From: Geosiphon pyriformis
Taxonomy: Eukaryota > Glomeromycota > Glomeromycetes > Archaeosporales > Geosiphonaceae
Reading direction: 5' to 3'
Assembly (NCBI GenBank): GCA_016748015.1
Contig: JAAOMT010000129.1
Location: 186,001-250,000 of the forward strand
Length of the DNA stretch: 64,000 nt
Part shown: positions 48,466 through 61,700 of the stretch, one piece after another
How positions within the stretch are numbered: the first letter of the stretch is position 1
Layout of the letters: each line of letters starts with the position of its first letter
Translations under genes and position numbers: made by a program
The notes under the pieces: model-generated
The model's input: only the letters and a program-made list of their open reading frames with translations
Database searches by the model: none
What the model was told of the DNA's origin: nothing

Positions 48466-49886
48466 ACTATCCGACTGTTTTTTTCAACATGAAATTTCTC
48501 TCTTAATCTTGTAACTTTCTTATCAATATATTTATTTGTTATGAATATAATAGTATTGCAACACGTTTTTAACTCAATATAGCATGAGAACATAGATAAC
48601 ATCAATGCACACACCAATTTGTTATCAGAAACCAAAAATTTCCTTAAAATTTACTGCTTACGTACAATTCCAGTAAGTTTTTGCTTTATTATTTGCGATC
48701 GCTTTCAGCTTCCAGTGCGGTGATCTACAGAAACTCGGCCTAGTCAAATGAAACTCTAATTAAAAAAGCATAAGGAAAATGCCATGCTTAACAAACTCAA
48801 TCAGCAACCTTTTTCTTTTGAAGGATTTTTCCCTTAAAAAAGCACATTAAATAAAAGACAGAACATCAATAACACGCTTTTTTTGAATAATGGTATTTCA
48901 AATAGCTAAAATTTCTTTAACATCAAATACAATATGTTAAAATTAAAATAACAGAATAACATATCAACATGATTAAATTGCAATTAGCATAAAGCCTTTA
49001 AAAAAAAACACAAGGTTCATAAAAAGCGTAATCTTCCAAAGATTCCGGAAGACATTCTGAAATACCTCATAACATTCAATATGATAGGATGCATAAGCAT
49101 AGTAAAGTATTATAAACATAGTACACGTTTTTTTTCCTCTAAAATAGCAGAGGCAGAATCACTTGAGAAATCACATTATAAACAATAGTATAAATACATC
49201 TTTGATGCCCAATTTTTGATAAATGTTTTACTAACATCAAAAACATGAATTAAAAGTTTTTTGATATTATAAAAACAAAGTCTTAATACATTAAAAAATA
49301 AGCCTTGTTTATTTTTATATATCATTGTTATAGAATTTATATATATATAAATTTTATTTAAAAAAAAAGTCAAAAAAATTATTTTGTACTTGTTAAAAAG
49401 AGTTATTATTTACATAAAACTAGTTATTTACTTGTTATTTTAAAATTTAAAATTTAAACTTTTTAAAATTATTAAATAAATAAAAAATTAAATATTAATT
49501 TATATTTAACATTATAAATTTATTTTTTAATATATTATATCTGTTTTTATTAAAAACTACAAATAAAATCTAATTGTAATTTAATACAATATAATAAGCT
49601 AAATACTTTAAATTAGATATGGCTAATGTATTTATTATATATAACTAAATACTTGAACCAATTAAGATTATATTATATATTTATTTTTATTGTAATATTA
49701 TTACCAAAACCAAAAAAAAACAAACAGTTTATTTGCAAATTATAATTTACAATATAAGTTTTTATAATACTAAATATTTATATTATATTATTAAATACAA
49801 TAATCAAAAGATTATATACAATAAAAACACAAAGCTATTTATATATAATTTGCTTTTTTCTATTTTTTTTTTTTTTATTATATTTT
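48466..49886. other. Intergenic DNA between THOC3 and the first LINE-related element
   Basis: No gene is supported. Positions 48,466-49,300 are moderately A+T-rich and include the THOC3 3' flank. Positions 49,380-49,860 are an A+T desert that borders the element's tail directly. Confidence 0.65.
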
Positions 49887-52800
49887 AATGAACGAGATCC
49901 AAATACTATCTAAAACTATGATACCACATAAAGGATTACATTATAGGCATAAATCATGCGTTTTCTACACATGATCAGACACTCGACCCAATCAAGAACT
50001 CACTATACTGAATCAAAAATAAGTGAGAATAATTCCAACTCACAAATTCTCTCAATGATACCATTCAGATTCCTAGAGTCAAAAATAAACTCACTAAGAA
50101 ACAATTTAGTAGACTCAATATTGTCTTTGGTTTCAGCTCCAGACATACGCCACAAAGCAATAACATGCTCAATAGTGTTCTCACTTAAAAAAGAAGGCTT
50201 AGCAGTCAGCATACCATCATAATCCATATCACCAAAGTCAACCTCAGATCTAAGACAAGCAATGTTCTTGGAAACTCTAACCATGAGGTTAGAGAAATTG
50301 TTAACAGCACTTTTCATGAAAATGATATCTTTCTTGACCTGAACAGTTTTAACAGCATTATCATCAAGAAGATGAGACACCAAAGCAACCAAAGAACCAA
50401 CAGACTTAACAATAGACTTAACCAGAGCAGCCAAATCTGAAATCTGCTTTTCCAAAGAGTTCAATCTAGAACCAACAGCAAAATCAGCAGTAGAAGCAGC
50501 CAAAAGAGCCACCAAAGGAGAAAACTCAAAAAGACCAGAGAGAGCAGCAGTCTTGGCATATAAAACAGAACCCACAAAACAAAATTTGAAAACCTTGGGA
50601 ACCTTGGAAGTAAAAGGTGGAAAAATCTTGCAATCTACAGTCAAATGGCCCATTTCTTGACACCTAAAGCAACGCCAGCAGCCAGGAGTTTCCCACCAGA
50701 TATGGCATTTCTTTAAAGTACTAGTCTTGACTACAACAGAATCCAAATTGCTATTATGGTTTAAGAATTTAACAAAAGAATCATAAAAATAATACAAACT
50801 ATTCAATCATAATATAGCACAGTAATAATCTTAGAAAGGTAATAATTAACATAGTAACAAACACCATCTCGCAATAGTGGCAAGTACCAGTTCACAATAG
50901 CAGCCAACACCAACTGGTGATAACAGCAAACACCAGGTTAAAATATCAAAAAGAAAGTATTACAATGTGTTTTCTCATAGAACTACAAACATGTATATAT
51001 ACAATAGCTTTAATATTGAGAAAAAACAATCAAGTAATAAAAATCATAACTTATCAAGCAATAAATCCAATTTTATCCAACAAACTCCACTTTAAATCAT
51101 ACTTTCAAATTAAATATCCCAAGAAACCTTTAAATCAAAAAGAAATGAAAAAGAATATTTAAAACTGAATTATCACAACTCAAAGTATTAAAAAACTTAC
51201 TTGTATTATTTATTGAATGAAACTATCATTTATCAACTAAATCTCTTGGAAGAATAATCCTTGATCAAGATTATTCACGTTGTTATTAATTGATAAAAGC
51301 TTTATTGTTAGAATTAGAAAAAGCATTAAAGGCCATTAACATTCTGTGTTTCTAGATTAGAGAAACACATCAGGCAATTGCAAGGATAGCCTTAGAGAAG
51401 ATCCCAGACAGTGGGTAGATTTCAGTTCAGCCTCTGAAAAGGAGTACATAAACACACACAACAATCAGGAATTGAAGAATAACTTACATCACAACATTAA
51501 AAAGAAAGCTTTCAGTATAACAGTGACATTATCACACAAATAGAATTGAGGAACTTACAAAAGACTGATTGCAATTAAAACGGAATATCAGCAATTAAAT
51601 ATAATAAGAAAACCATCCTGTAATATTGTCTTGAGAGTCAAATGTAACCAAAGCAAACTGGAAATAATGACCAGAATTAGGAGAACAAGGGATGAAACAT
51701 GTTCAACCACCAATCTGAGAAATCATATCACTGATTTCAAAGGTAGTACAGCCAGGGGAAAGGTTGACCAATTTGGTCTTAAACTTATTATGAAACAAAA
51801 TAGTCTCATTTTGATTTACCAGAGAGAGAATTCTAACACTATTCTTGCCCATTAAGACTGACCAATGCTTTAAGGCAAACACAGCAGAGTCCAACTTTTC
51901 AAAATAAACTACCATGTACTGCCAAATGCCAGCAGGCTTTAGCACAACACAAGTGACACTACCAAACACACTGAGAGCCAACTTAACATCAGCAGTAGAC
52001 ACACCCAAAAACACATCACGCAGTGCAACAGCAGCAGAAGAGTAACCAGATTCAGAAACCACCAAAGACTTGGCAATTTTGAGAGTGGCCAAATGAACAG
52101 AGCTTGTAAGCTCAACCAGAAATGCAGCTTCCAAAGATTGTTGAGAAGCAAACTCCACACAGAAAAGCTTCACATTGTCTTTTGAAACAGATTTAGCACC
52201 CAAGAAACCATGCACAGACTGAAAAACAGCCTTAACATGAGCCAATTTGATCTTAAAAGTAGCACCAGACACCAGAGTGGAGGCCACCCACCCAGCAAAT
52301 CTTTGACAACTAATAATAGTTTCCCAAGCACCACCAGAAGTAGCACCAGAAACTAGAAGAGAAGATGAATCAGTTTCCATTTGATCAGCCCAGTTTCCAA
52401 GAACAGGTGACCCAACAGAAGAAGATTGTTTTGCTTTTAAAACTAGTGATGATCTGCCAGAAGACACCACATTTGACAACACAGCTAGTGGTTGATCTTG
52501 GCCTATCTTGGATGATGTGCTAGATAATGCTACAGAGATCTCATCTAAGATCTCATTAGAAACCACAAAAGAGTTCAGTGTAACAATAGCAGAGGCAAGC
52601 GACTGCCCCCACTTTTCTGAACTTTTGGTCTTTTTGACCATTTTTTTTGAGAAGGTAGTGCCAGAAGCACCAGGTGTTGAATCTATAGAGAGAAAGACCA
52701 GCTTATTTACTGGTCTATTATTAAAAACTTTTGGGCTCTTAGTTGGGGTGGAGGCAACACTGAGACTAACCCAAGTGTGTCTCTTTGAGGGAACTTTGAC

Positions 52801-53040
52801 TGGTAAAAGACCAGCCAAAGATGAAGAAGTTGATTCAGTGGCTACCAAAGGCAGCTTTTCATGATTACTGGATAAAGGGAAGACTTCTAAAACGTTTTGC
52901 TTAGTTGCTTTTACAACAGAGAGAGCTTCTCTGGTTGAAATTTTATTAGATATTTCAGGACAGATATCAGATACAGCTTTTTTACTCTTTGCTCTGGTCA
53001 TGGTCATAAAATTAGGAAGACAAAGAGTTATTTCTTTTTT
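49887..53040 (-). mobile_element. ORF1-only LINE-related element (minus strand)
   Basis: On the minus strand this reads 5' region (about 53,040), an ORF1-type coding region at 53007-51703 and 50806-50003, and a roughly 110-bp 3' tail ending in an A-rich tract (T-run at about 49,863-49,876 on the plus strand). No endonuclease, reverse transcriptase or RNase H is present. The 3' tail is clearly related to that of the full LINE at 55,011: both contain AAATCATG, TTTTCTACAC and CCAATCA in the same order with comparable spacing. A segment of about 830 bp at about 50,807-51,640 interrupts the ORF1 region. Confidence 0.75.
50003..53007 (-). pseudogene. ORF1-type protein with zinc knuckle, interrupted
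   Basis: The first block (53007-51703) codes 434 residues: a Ser/Thr-rich N-terminus, WADQMETDSS, then RRM-like folds (VKLFCVEFASQQSLEAAF, VVLKPAGIWQYMVVYFEKL) ending ISDMISQIGG at a TGA. Coding character continues past the TGA (TCFIPCSPNSGHYFQFALVT) to about 51,620. After about 830 non-coding bases, the frame resumes at 50806 with IWWETPGCWRCFRCQEMGHL, a CCHC knuckle (C-x2-C-x4-H-x4-C), and a helical C-terminus ending ELFSLIFDSV. The architecture, RRM-like plus zinc knuckle, is that of non-LTR retrotransposon ORF1 or gag-like proteins, which bind element RNA. I recognise the family as common in Rhizophagus. The stop and the interruption make this copy unlikely to be functional as one protein. 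Confidence 0.7.
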
Positions 53041-55010
53041 TTATTTTAATCTTAAATTTAAACTTAATTAACCAAATTTTTTTTCTTATAACCAATTATC
53101 AAATTATATATAAAATTAATTAGCTTTAAAATAATAATTTTAATATTATTAACAATAAAAAAACTTCTTAAAACTATTTTGTTTATAATATTTAATTAAT
53201 ATATTTTTATTTATTTAAATAATATTATAGGCAGTTTCATTAACCAAAATATTTATAATATTATTATTAACAATTTTAAAGTAATTCTTAACTTTAAACT
53301 AAGTAATTAAAATATTTTTTTTATATATAAAATTAAAATTTTGTTTTTTTTTTATTTAATAATAATTGTAAAAATTAAAAAATTTTGAAATTAGCTTTAC
53401 AATACATATATTTAAAACAGTCTAGCTATTAAACAAAATTTTTATTATACTAAAAATTTAAACCATATTTAAAAACCAAAAAAATAACTTGTAATTTAGT
53501 TATTATTAATATAATAAAATTTAAAACACAAATATTAATACTTATATTTAAATTTTTAAAAAATACAAAAATATTATAAATTATATTATAAAAACCAAAA
53601 CTTTATAATAAATTATTAATATAAATTTTAATAATAGATTAATTAATATTTATAAAATATTTTTTAATTATAGAAAAACATATTAAATTAAATATATTTT
53701 AACAAATAAATCTATAATTAGCAAATAATAAGATCAAATTAAGATTTTTATTATGTATAAACTTAATTATAATTTCAAATCAATATAATATAAAATTTTC
53801 TAAATTTAATTTTTTTATTAACAAAAATCTTTTAATTAAAAATTTTATCATGTTTATTAATAAATTAATTAATAAAATCATACCAAATTTTTTTAAAAAA
53901 CCAATAATTTTAAAATACATATTAATACTTAGCATATTTAATATAAAAGTTTTACTAATTAAATAAAAAATTACAAACAAAAAATTTGTTAAATTAACTC
54001 TGTAATCTTATATAATTTTGATTATATTAGCTAAAAAATTATTAATTAAATTGATTTTTAATTTAACAAAAAATTGCAAAAAGTTTTTAGAAATCTAACC
54101 TACAATTTGTAAATTCAAAAAATAATAATTAAAAGTCTGTTAATAATATAAAAAATATTCGAAAAAACTAGCAATAATATCAATTTACTTTTAACTTAAA
54201 TTTATTTAAAAAACATTAAATTGTATTAAAAAAAATAATATAAAGTTTTATTTAAAATTTTTTTGAAAAATTAACTTTGAAATTTAAGCTTTTTTAAATT
54301 ATTATATCTTATTTTTAATATATATTCTTATAAATAAAACTAAACTAAGATTGTAATTTAAAATTGATTATAATATAATAAAAACTAGATACAAAATTAT
54401 TTATTTAAATTAATTTTTTTTAAAATTTATTAACAAAAAACTTAATATTAAAATAAATTCTAATTAAACAGAATTTAAAAAAATTATTTATTAATAAAAT
54501 GATATTAAAGTATTTATATAATTTTTTTTAACTATTATAATAAAAACACTATTAATCAACAAAAAATTCTAAAAATTTATTTGTTAATTAAGATAATTAT
54601 TATTTTGTTAATATTAATTAAAATATTATTAATATTAAAAAATTTATTAATAATATTAAGAATATATTAAATAATAATATAATTATATTTAATCTAAATA
54701 GTATTATTAATAAAAATATTTGTAATAAAATAAGATATAAGACTAGTTTAATTTTTTACTTAGTCTGTTTTGGTTATAGACTTAATATTAATTTAATATT
54801 TATAAAATTATTTATATTTTTTGACTTTATACAAAAAAAAATTGTAAAAAATTTGTTATAACAAAAAAAACTTTATTTTAGTTTAAACTATTATGTACTT
54901 TATAATTATTTATAAATTTAAAATTAATATAACTTAATTAATTTTGTTATATGTTATTAAAAAATTTAAAAAATTTATTACATTTTTTATTATTATTATT
55001 ATTATTATTT
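53041..55010. other. 2-kb A+T desert between two LINE-related elements
   Basis: Almost pure A and T with practically no CpG and no gene; (ATT)n at about 54,988-55,008 adjoins the LINE tail. It ends abruptly at both elements, so the elements appear as G+C-richer blocks in the desert. Confidence 0.75.
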
Positions 55011-55124
55011 AATGAGTGAAGTCCAAATGTGGCTTAGTATCATATATCATACAAATGATCTAAACTAGGAGCAAATCATGTGTTTTCTACACGTGACCAA
55101 CCACTCAGACCAATCAGAACAACA

Positions 55125-58100
55125 CTACACACTTATATGAACAGAAACCAAGTTTTCAATACCCAAGAAAAATGAACACGGATTATAAAACCCAAAACCT
55201 ATACCAAATGCTTCAGCAATACCCAGCAATCTAACCACACCAGCTAAAAGCAATGTGGATAAACCAGAAACTGAGGTAGAAATGGAACCATCACATGGGA
55301 TTAGCCTATTTTTGTTCATAAAAGCTTAGTGTTTAGCATGGACCAGCCAAATATCCTCCCTGAATATGAAGCAAAACTCATGAATGAAGTTCACAATTTT
55401 TAACATTGCAATTTTAGGATCTCTAAATACAGAACCAGATTCATGATACCAATCATTGAAAACAAAGCCTTTGCACAAAGCCAGACCAACAGCAACATCG
55501 GAAACACAGGTGTACAGCAACTGTAAAATGCACAAAAAAGACTGAGATAAATCCAAATGAACCTTCCAAACAGATGCATGAGCATTTAACAACCAAGCAC
55601 AACCTGCAGCATTAAATGGACAACAAAAAACATGGTCAAAAACCTCAACATCACCACAAAACAAACAAATCACACTGGGATAACACCTATTAAACAAATG
55701 TTTGCATACAGCAACCAGAAGCTGATGATGGAAAGCCTTTATAAAGTAAGTGCAAAGGCCGGCAGTATGCATATTAGTGAAACTAGCAGCCAAATGAAAA
55801 TCCATGTGCCATACCATAGAGGACTTTGACCAATTAATATTAGCATGCAGACTATTTAGCATGATCTGAAAGCTTAATCCAACCTCTTAGCATACACAAT
55901 GAACAGACCAGAAAACATTATGAATGAAATGTCTAGAACTGCCAGAAACTGCAGTATCACTAGCTCTCAAAAATTTTTTACTGATCAAATGGGGCAGTTG
56001 CCAGGCAGAGAGTGTGGTATTCTTAGCAAGCATATCAATACACTCATTGCCCAAGACACCCAAATGTCCCCTAACTTTAATCCAATTTACACATAAATTT
56101 TTGTGACAAATAACATCAGTAATGTGATAATGCTCAATTCAACACCAGTTCCTGAAACCTGGATGAGCCAAAAAGGATTTCGATTTGCATGCATCCAGAG
56201 CAGCCTGGCTGTCTGAGAATAAGTTGACCATCTAAAAGGAAGGAACACACTCAAGAGCTAAAGCAATGGCCTGCAGCTCCATCAGAATAGAAGAAACTAT
56301 GCCAAACACCTTCACACTCAGACCTGAGTTAATGTTCTGAAAAAAACTGCAGCATCAGCCTTCATATCAATAGTACCCAAACCACACAAAGACCCATCTA
56401 TATATACAGAAAGGCAGGCTGCATCAGTGGCCAACAGATTATTACAAATAACACTAAAACCATGAAACCGACAAACATCAGAGACAGCACCACTATTCAT
56501 AAGTGAAGAGCACCCAAAAAAAAGAACATCACCCTCAAGAAAGCGAACAGAAAGATCAAACCAGAAAGGAACTGGACGATGGGAGTCCAGCCTTTTCCAA
56601 CACTTGAAGGTTTTCCAATTAAAGATGCCACCACTTTGGTTTTGCAGCTGCTCCACAAAAGCGATTCCATAATGTTTAAGTGACAAGACACACTTAAGAA
56701 AATATGGCTTACTAAGAACCATAGACATAAAGGTACTACCCCAAAAATAAAAGGCACAGGCCAAAGAGTTGCCCAAAGACAAATCACATCCAGAAAAAAT
56801 ATGAACCACACCAGCCAAAAAGTTATTTGAAAGGTTAACACCAACACAAGTCAGAAATAGCAAAGGGTGATGAGAGCACCAATTAAAAATCTGGAGATCA
56901 TGAGACCTATGAGAAAATAAATGACCCAAAATACCAACTAAGTTTGCAAAATTAATAACAGACACTAATTTACTCTCAGCTTAGATTTGTTTAAAAGTCT
57001 TTAAATTGTACAATGAAAAATGATAAAGCATATTATTGGGAAAATCAAACAGCAGCCCTGACTTTGACTTTAGGCCTTTGTGTATCAGAGCATTCTATTT
57101 ATTACACACATTAATAGGAATGAAACTAAACTGGGTCCTGTAGCTGATGATGAGAAACAGAACTGCAGACACTAAATATGTGAACTGCTTATCCGAAATT
57201 GCCTTCCTTAAAACAAAATTCACAAAAAACTGAACATCTGAATAAGCCTTAGCCAAGCTAGACTTGGACAAACTCTCAGTCAACAAAAAGATACCCAAAT
57301 AACGATGAGATTCTCCTTTCTTTGCAATAAAAATAGACAATCCACTAATATCAAGCTGGGAATTTGTAACTTGACAATTGATAGGAACAGCCACTGTTTT
57401 GTCATTATTTATGAAAATGTTATTAAACCTGAAAAATTCACTAGCAACATCAAGGATGTGTTGTGTAGCAGCCTGGCTGTTACCAATTCATATTGTATCA
57501 TTGATAAAAGCACCAGTAGCAAGAAATAAAGTCAATCTGGCCTAAGGATCCGCTTGGCCAGTCTTAGAAATAAAACTGGAATTTAATCTGTAACCACAAA
57601 CATTTTCCTGTCTCTTGACCTCACACAAGAGTAAATCATAGAAAATGTGCCAAAGAAGAAGTGAGAAAACTTCTCTTTGGTCCAACCCATCATGAACATG
57701 ATACTTATTAGTCAATTTGAAGTCTGTTATCATCTTATTGATGTGACCATTGTGAATGCAACCAAAGAATCTTATAAACTTGTCGCACATCTTGATTCTG
57801 ACCAGACTCTTTCTGAAATGTTTCCAACCAACCAAGTTATAAGTCTTACGCATGTCTTGTAAAACCAGCCAAAGTTCTCTGTTTTTTTCCAGGGCATTCT
57901 TAACAACAGAACCAATGGCAAAAATAGGAGATTGTGTTATTGTGCCTTTCAAAACAAGAAGTTGTCCCCATAGAGAACATCGAAAGTGCTGTAAGCTGAA
58001 GAGATCCTGTCTGAAAAAACCTTAAAAAAAATCTTGCAGGCTGTTTCAATCAGAGCAATTGAATAAGTATTCGTGAAAACACCCTCCCATTTATACAGTT

Positions 58101-59790
58101 TTGGTATCATTAAAACCCAAGCATTTCTCCAAGGTCTAGGAACTGACTCATTAACTAAGCAAGAGTTCAGAAGCACCAAAAGCATATCTAAAACTGACTT
58201 GTTGCAATGTTTCTACAATTCATTAGAAATACCAAAAAGGCCAGCAGCTTTTTCATTAGAAAGGTTCTTGACAATGGCAGACATCTCATCAAGACTAATC
58301 AAACACATAACACCAGAGAAAGCACCATCAAACACGTAATTCAGAGGCTGAAATTGGCAAACCTAATCAGTGGAAAGATCAGATACCACTTTACATTTCC
58401 TGGTCCATCCCTCCATGATTTCATCCACCTTAGATTTGACCAAATTCAGTTCCAAAATCAACTCATCTCCCACAACCAGATGATCCAAAACTACTTTACA
58501 AAAAAGATGCTCCAATACACTCCTGATGGTATGACTTTTGCCTAACTCAAAACTCTCCATCCTCCTAGCAATAGCTTGCTTGATATGAGACTCCTCAGTG
58601 TGCTTGGATTCCAATAACTTGGCAGTGTGATATAATTTTCTTACCTTGGCAAGTGCAGAACAAATAAGATTAAAATTAGAACCTAAAAGAAAAAGAAACT
58701 TCATCTCTAATGCACCAGTGGAATTGAGCTTGTCCCATGTTTCCAACAATGCAACAAAATCACAACAAAAAATTAAACATGATGTCTTGACCAGTTTGGA
58801 AATGAGCAACTCCAGCTTATGAAACCTGGAAGACTTCTTGGTGAAAACACCATCAAAACTCTTGAACCATTTTCTCTTAAATGCACTATCAGCCAAGAAA
58901 ACTATGATCTTGTAAATAATGTCTTACATAACATCCAGATCCGAAAACTCCACAGCAAAACCAAATGCATCCGAGAACATAACAGCATTAGCAACTGTAT
59001 TATCTCTGAACTCAAACCATTTTGCTTTATTGGCATTTTTGATATCAAATTTCCAACAATTTCTATTCACTTGTTTGTGAAGAGAAATCAAATAAGTATC
59101 CAAAAGTCCATCCAATCCCAAAGACACAGAAACAGCCTGGTAATCTGTGTCAAAATGTTTGCTAACATCGGAAATGCCATGATAAACAACCACATTAATT
59201 AAATTTAAAGAAATAAACACATAGTTAATGGTTTTTTTGACACTTCTAAAATTTGTCCAAGTGGGCATTTTAGCAGCCAAGCTTCCAATTAAAGAATTAA
59301 CCAGCTCCAGATCCAAGCATATCTTAAAACTAGCACATTTTTAAAACTCATCTTTATTAAAGTCACCATCGAGAATGATAAAAGAAGACTTATTAACAGT
59401 CTTTGCAATAAGAGAGTTGATTTTACTGGCTTGAGAGAACCAAACTGCCAAAGAAGCACCAGCATAAAAACCCAATATAGACACAGAAAGCTTATTTTTG
59501 AAAAGCAATTTGATGTATAATAGCCAACCAGGCACCTTAGAGACCTTATACACATGTCTCGCCAAAAAAAAATCCATGACAATAACCACATCAACCAGAG
59601 TTCAAACCAGAAGTAAATACCCAAACACCATCAAATCTGCTGGCGATCCACAGACAGACCTTTCCTTTTAGCTTTGATTTCATAAAAATAGAAATTAAAT
59701 TGCCCATATCTTTATGCTAATGAATGATATTATCCTGTTTTGCAAGATTATTCATTTCTTTAACATTACATGTGGCAACTTTCCAAACCA
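55125..59790 (-). pseudogene. LINE ORF2 (endonuclease, reverse transcriptase, RNase H), decayed
   Basis: The endonuclease start is recognisable (VATCNVKEMNNLAKQDNII near 59,760). The linker (58896-58363) leads to the reverse transcriptase: NAWVLMIPKLYKWEGVFTNT and IALIETACKIF at about 58,150-58,000, then SPIFAIGSVVKNALEKNREL, VLQDMRKTYNLVGW and HDGLDQREVFSLLLWHIFYD at about 57,930-57,620. The active-site box reads AFINDTI near 57,500, followed at once by TGA. RNase H elements are VYIDGSL (about 56,400) and FSDSQAALDAC (about 56,200). The C-terminal zinc-binding segment is CLFCGDVEVFDHVFCCPF near 55,650. At least one single-base frameshift lies at about 57,950 and several stops occur elsewhere. 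The enzyme would have copied element RNA by target-primed reverse transcription; this copy cannot. Confidence 0.88.
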
Positions 59791-59796
59791 GATCTA

Positions 59797-61583
59797 TTAT
59801 TGAGAAGGACAAAAAACAGGCACTAAACCAGCATTGTCTATTTTAGCTAAAAGATTCATAACCATAACTGAAAGATTTCTCAAAGTTTCTTCCATTTTCA
59901 AGACTACCAAAGGATCAAAAACTACTGCTCCCACTACAGTCTTATCACCAGTGGCCACACCCAAACCTTCACTCATCACTATATCTGCCCCTTAATTCTG
60001 TAATGAAAGGGTCACTAACAGCTGATGTCCAGGACTAAGCTGGGAAACTGTTGGTCCAGGTGTGTCCAACCTCTTAGCCAGCTTATTAACACACTTTACG
60101 AGACTAACAAAACTGCATTCAAGAGTGGCAAATCTGTTATTTATATCCAAAGACACCAGCGGGGTAGGTTTCATTTCTAAAGAGAAGCCCATTTTTTGAA
60201 TAAACATTCTGACCAAAGAGAGAGGAGAAAGAAGACCCACTGACAACAACAGTCCATGAAGCACTACCAAAAGTGACTGGCCGAGTGACTGGAGCTAAAT
60301 GTTTAGCATAAATAGTCACCAGTCTACTTTTATCAGAATTCGAAAGCATCTGATATGGCAACCTGCCAGAAGACAATTTTCCACCAAGACCACAACCCAA
60401 AGAAGTATGATCCAACCTCCTACACTTTGCACATGTAGCAGAACCAATATAGAACCAATGAAGATGAACACCTTTTAATACAGGTGTAATTCTCATGACA
60501 GCATCTAATAATTTGGCTGACTCAAAACAAACAACAGCACATCTGGTCTGGGCATACATGACCAGATGATAATCAATCACACACATTTTCTCACCTACAG
60601 AACCAATGAAGTTCCAGATGTCATGAGCATTTGTTTCCACAGATAGAATATAGAGCAATGCTCTGTAAAGATCTCTTTTATTCCATATAACCTTATCCAA
60701 ATCTAATCTAGCAACATGTACCACATTCTTTCCAATCAGAATAGACTATCTATCTGCCAAAAGATCAGCCTGAGATTGTTTCTTAAACTCAATAATTGCT
60801 TTTTGCCACAGCCCCACTAATTGCATTTTGATCAACTTAATTATACCAAATTCAGATAGCACAGTATGCACAGCCTCAGCTAATGTTCCAACTGGAATTT
60901 TTTTCATCATTACAGTCCAATCTAAATGACCAGTTGATTTTTTAAGATTGGTGTTCACCAAGATCTTTGCATTCTCAGCTTTTTTGAAAGCCTGTGCCAA
61001 GCTCAAATTGGAAGTGAATGATGCTCTGATGATCTCAACAAATTTTGAGGGAGTAGAGGCCTCCCCAAAACCATTGATTTTTGAGAATAATTTCCTGACC
61101 ACCACAAGCTTTTTCTAAGTAGATTTCCCAACAACATTGTTCAAACTAATGTCCAGAGCAAAAGATTTTCTAACAGAGATATTGACCAAGTTTTTTAGGA
61201 GGGAAGAAGAACCACAGGACCATCCAAGAGGATATCATCATTATTGCTGTCCAGAAAATTGATTTTGCTCAGAGGTTTACCCAAAGCTTGCTTAGTGACT
61301 ATCTTAGGCTCTTTAGGTGTTTGGTTATTGTTTTTTTCTTTTAGAAAATCCTTTTCTCCATAATCTACATTAGTCTCCTCAACTAAAAACTCCTCTTCTA
61401 TGTTCATACTGTTAGATTCAGTGGTATCTCCAGCCTCAGACCCCCAAAAACTACCAACTGCTTTATCAGACAAAACCATTTTCTGAGCTGCATCATTCTT
61501 TAGAATACTGTTTTTTCTTTTTTTCTAGAAGCAATATCCTTACTAACAATATTAGCACTAAAGCCTTTGACAGACTTTTTCAT
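59797..61583 (-). pseudogene. LINE ORF1 (RNA-binding, CCHC knuckle), decayed
   Basis: The likely start is ATG at 61583 (MKKSVKGFSANIVSKDIASR), followed by a Lys-rich stretch and a break near 61,500. Coding resumes at 61,479-61,195 (acidic, EEEFLVEETNVDYGEKD), 61,105-60,746 (LFSKINGFGEASTPSKFVEI, VGLWQKAIIEFKKQSQADLL), 60,724-60,137 (RALLYILSVETNAHDIW, CAKCRRLDHTSLGC) and 59,979-59,797. CAKCRRLDHTSLGC is a CCHC knuckle. The same protein type begins at 62,631 on the other strand, giving a direct comparison. Breaks separate the blocks, so no intact ORF1 remains. Confidence 0.82.
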
Positions 61584-61700
61584 CGCAACAACACTGGAAC
61601 CAACAATGGTCTCATAATCAAGCAAAAACAGTTTGGATTTATTGTACTGAATTGTAAAAACTTCTTTTAAAAAACTTTTTTTGATTCTTTTTTAGGAATT

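Larger units (their letters stand above)
55011..61700 (-). mobile_element. Near full-length, inactivated LINE retrotransposon (minus strand)
   Basis: Reading on the minus strand: 5' region about 61,700-61,584, ORF1 about 61,583-59,797, ORF2 about 59,790-55,125, 3' tail to 55,011, followed by an (AAT)n tract that may be the tail. ORF2 contains endonuclease, reverse transcriptase, RNase H and a C-terminal zinc-binding region in that order. Many stops and frameshifts are spread along the coding regions, so the copy is dead. The size of about 6.7 kb fits a complete element. Target-site duplications were not identifiable in the low-complexity flanks. Confidence 0.88.

Noticed and set aside
50003-53007. 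A virus-derived gag in the ORF1-only element
   Set aside because: The RRM-like plus CCHC layout and the LINE-type 3' tail fit a non-LTR element; no capsid, protease or LTR is seen.
55400-59620. Numerous short plus-strand frames and alternate-frame minus-strand frames across the LINE
   Set aside because: They are shadows of the decayed ORF1/ORF2; only the frame carrying RT, RNase H and knuckle motifs has family similarity.
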